NCBI GenBank assembly: GCA_948567375.1
Contig: OX419760.1
Coordinates: 62,182,911-62,246,910 of the forward strand
DNA length: 64,000 nt
Direction of reading: 5' to 3'
DNA from: Lunularia cruciata
Taxonomy: Eukaryota; Streptophyta; Marchantiopsida; Lunulariales; Lunulariaceae
Positions 63,935 to 64,000 of the stretch are shown one piece after another; the first letter of the stretch is position 1, and each line of letters begins with the position of its first letter. The position numbers and the translations under genes were made by a program. The notes below the pieces were generated by a model. It did no database searches, had not been told where the DNA came from, and saw nothing but the letters and a program-made list of their open reading frames with translations.

Positions 63935-64000
63935 TGTAATACCTATAGTTAGACATATGACCTATAGATGAAATTTGGTTTGGTAACATCTAGGAGGATG
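63935..64000 (+). repeat. W1 3' LTR, start only
   Basis: TGTAATACCTATAGTTAGAC after the purine-rich AAAAGGAGGTAGG tract; continues beyond the window. Confidence 0.85.

Larger units (their letters stand above)
59432..64000 (+). mobile_element. W1: family W chromodomain gypsy element without RT, runs off the window
   Basis: 5' LTR 59432-60190, decayed primer site, gag, then RNase H, integrase, chromodomain, and the start of the 3' LTR at 63935. CTCAC (59427-59431) precedes it; the second copy would be beyond the window. The protease and the RT are missing between gag (to about 61800) and the RNase H region (from 61991), so the internal region is only about 3.7 kb. It is inserted in Y2 gag. Confidence 0.9.

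Overview
This window looks like repeat-rich nuclear DNA of a vascular plant. It consists almost entirely of nested, mostly dead LTR retrotransposons of the Ty3/gypsy superfamily. The plant reading rests on initiator-Met-type primer-binding sites, integrases with chromodomains, and wholesale TG/CA decay of CpG-containing codons. I see no host single-copy gene. Species cannot be told; a large genome (gymnosperm- or fern-like) would fit but is a guess.

I use working names for the repeat families. Family Z is a 5.6 kb chromovirus-like gypsy element with LTRs of about 410-480 bp and the order gag, protease, RT, RNase H, integrase, chromodomain. Family W is a second chromodomain gypsy element with LTRs of about 580-760 bp. 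Family V is a 8.0 kb gypsy element without a visible chromodomain and with a tRNA-Asp-like primer site. Family Y is a gypsy-type pol whose integrase ends in a PHD-type zinc finger. Family X is a 1.9-3.8 kb element that begins TG, ends CA and makes 5-bp target duplications, but shows no LTRs, no primer site and no RT. It carries its own TATA box and a long acidic, coiled-coil protein gene of unknown function.

Layout: 1-984 X0 (partial) inserted in W0 (985-3171). 3172-8523 is an inversion-scrambled Z4/W0 locus. 8524-14356 is Z5 carrying X1 (10361-14119). 14357-24483 is Y1 carrying X2 (15512-18820). 24484-35711 is Z3, split by the full-length Z2 (26186-31831). 35712-36705 is unassigned sequence with a SINE-like head. 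36706-44666 is V with a solo W LTR inside. 44672-47934 is a mixed stretch with a Z gag remnant, fragments of organelle-type large and small rRNA, and a tRNA-like sequence split by X3 (45802-47722). 47935-59431 is Y2 carrying the best preserved element, Z1 (51358-56961). 59432-64000 is W1, running off the end.

Target duplications can be read for X1, X2, X3, Z1, Z2, Z3, V and the solo LTR, so the insertion order is recoverable. The points most worth attention are the X family, perfect heat-shock-element arrays in the Z LTRs, the PHD finger of Y, the organelle-type rRNA/tRNA island, and a single-inversion signature at 2590-6782. Coordinates were read by hand; element edges with target duplications are exact, while internal domain edges are approximate to tens of bases.
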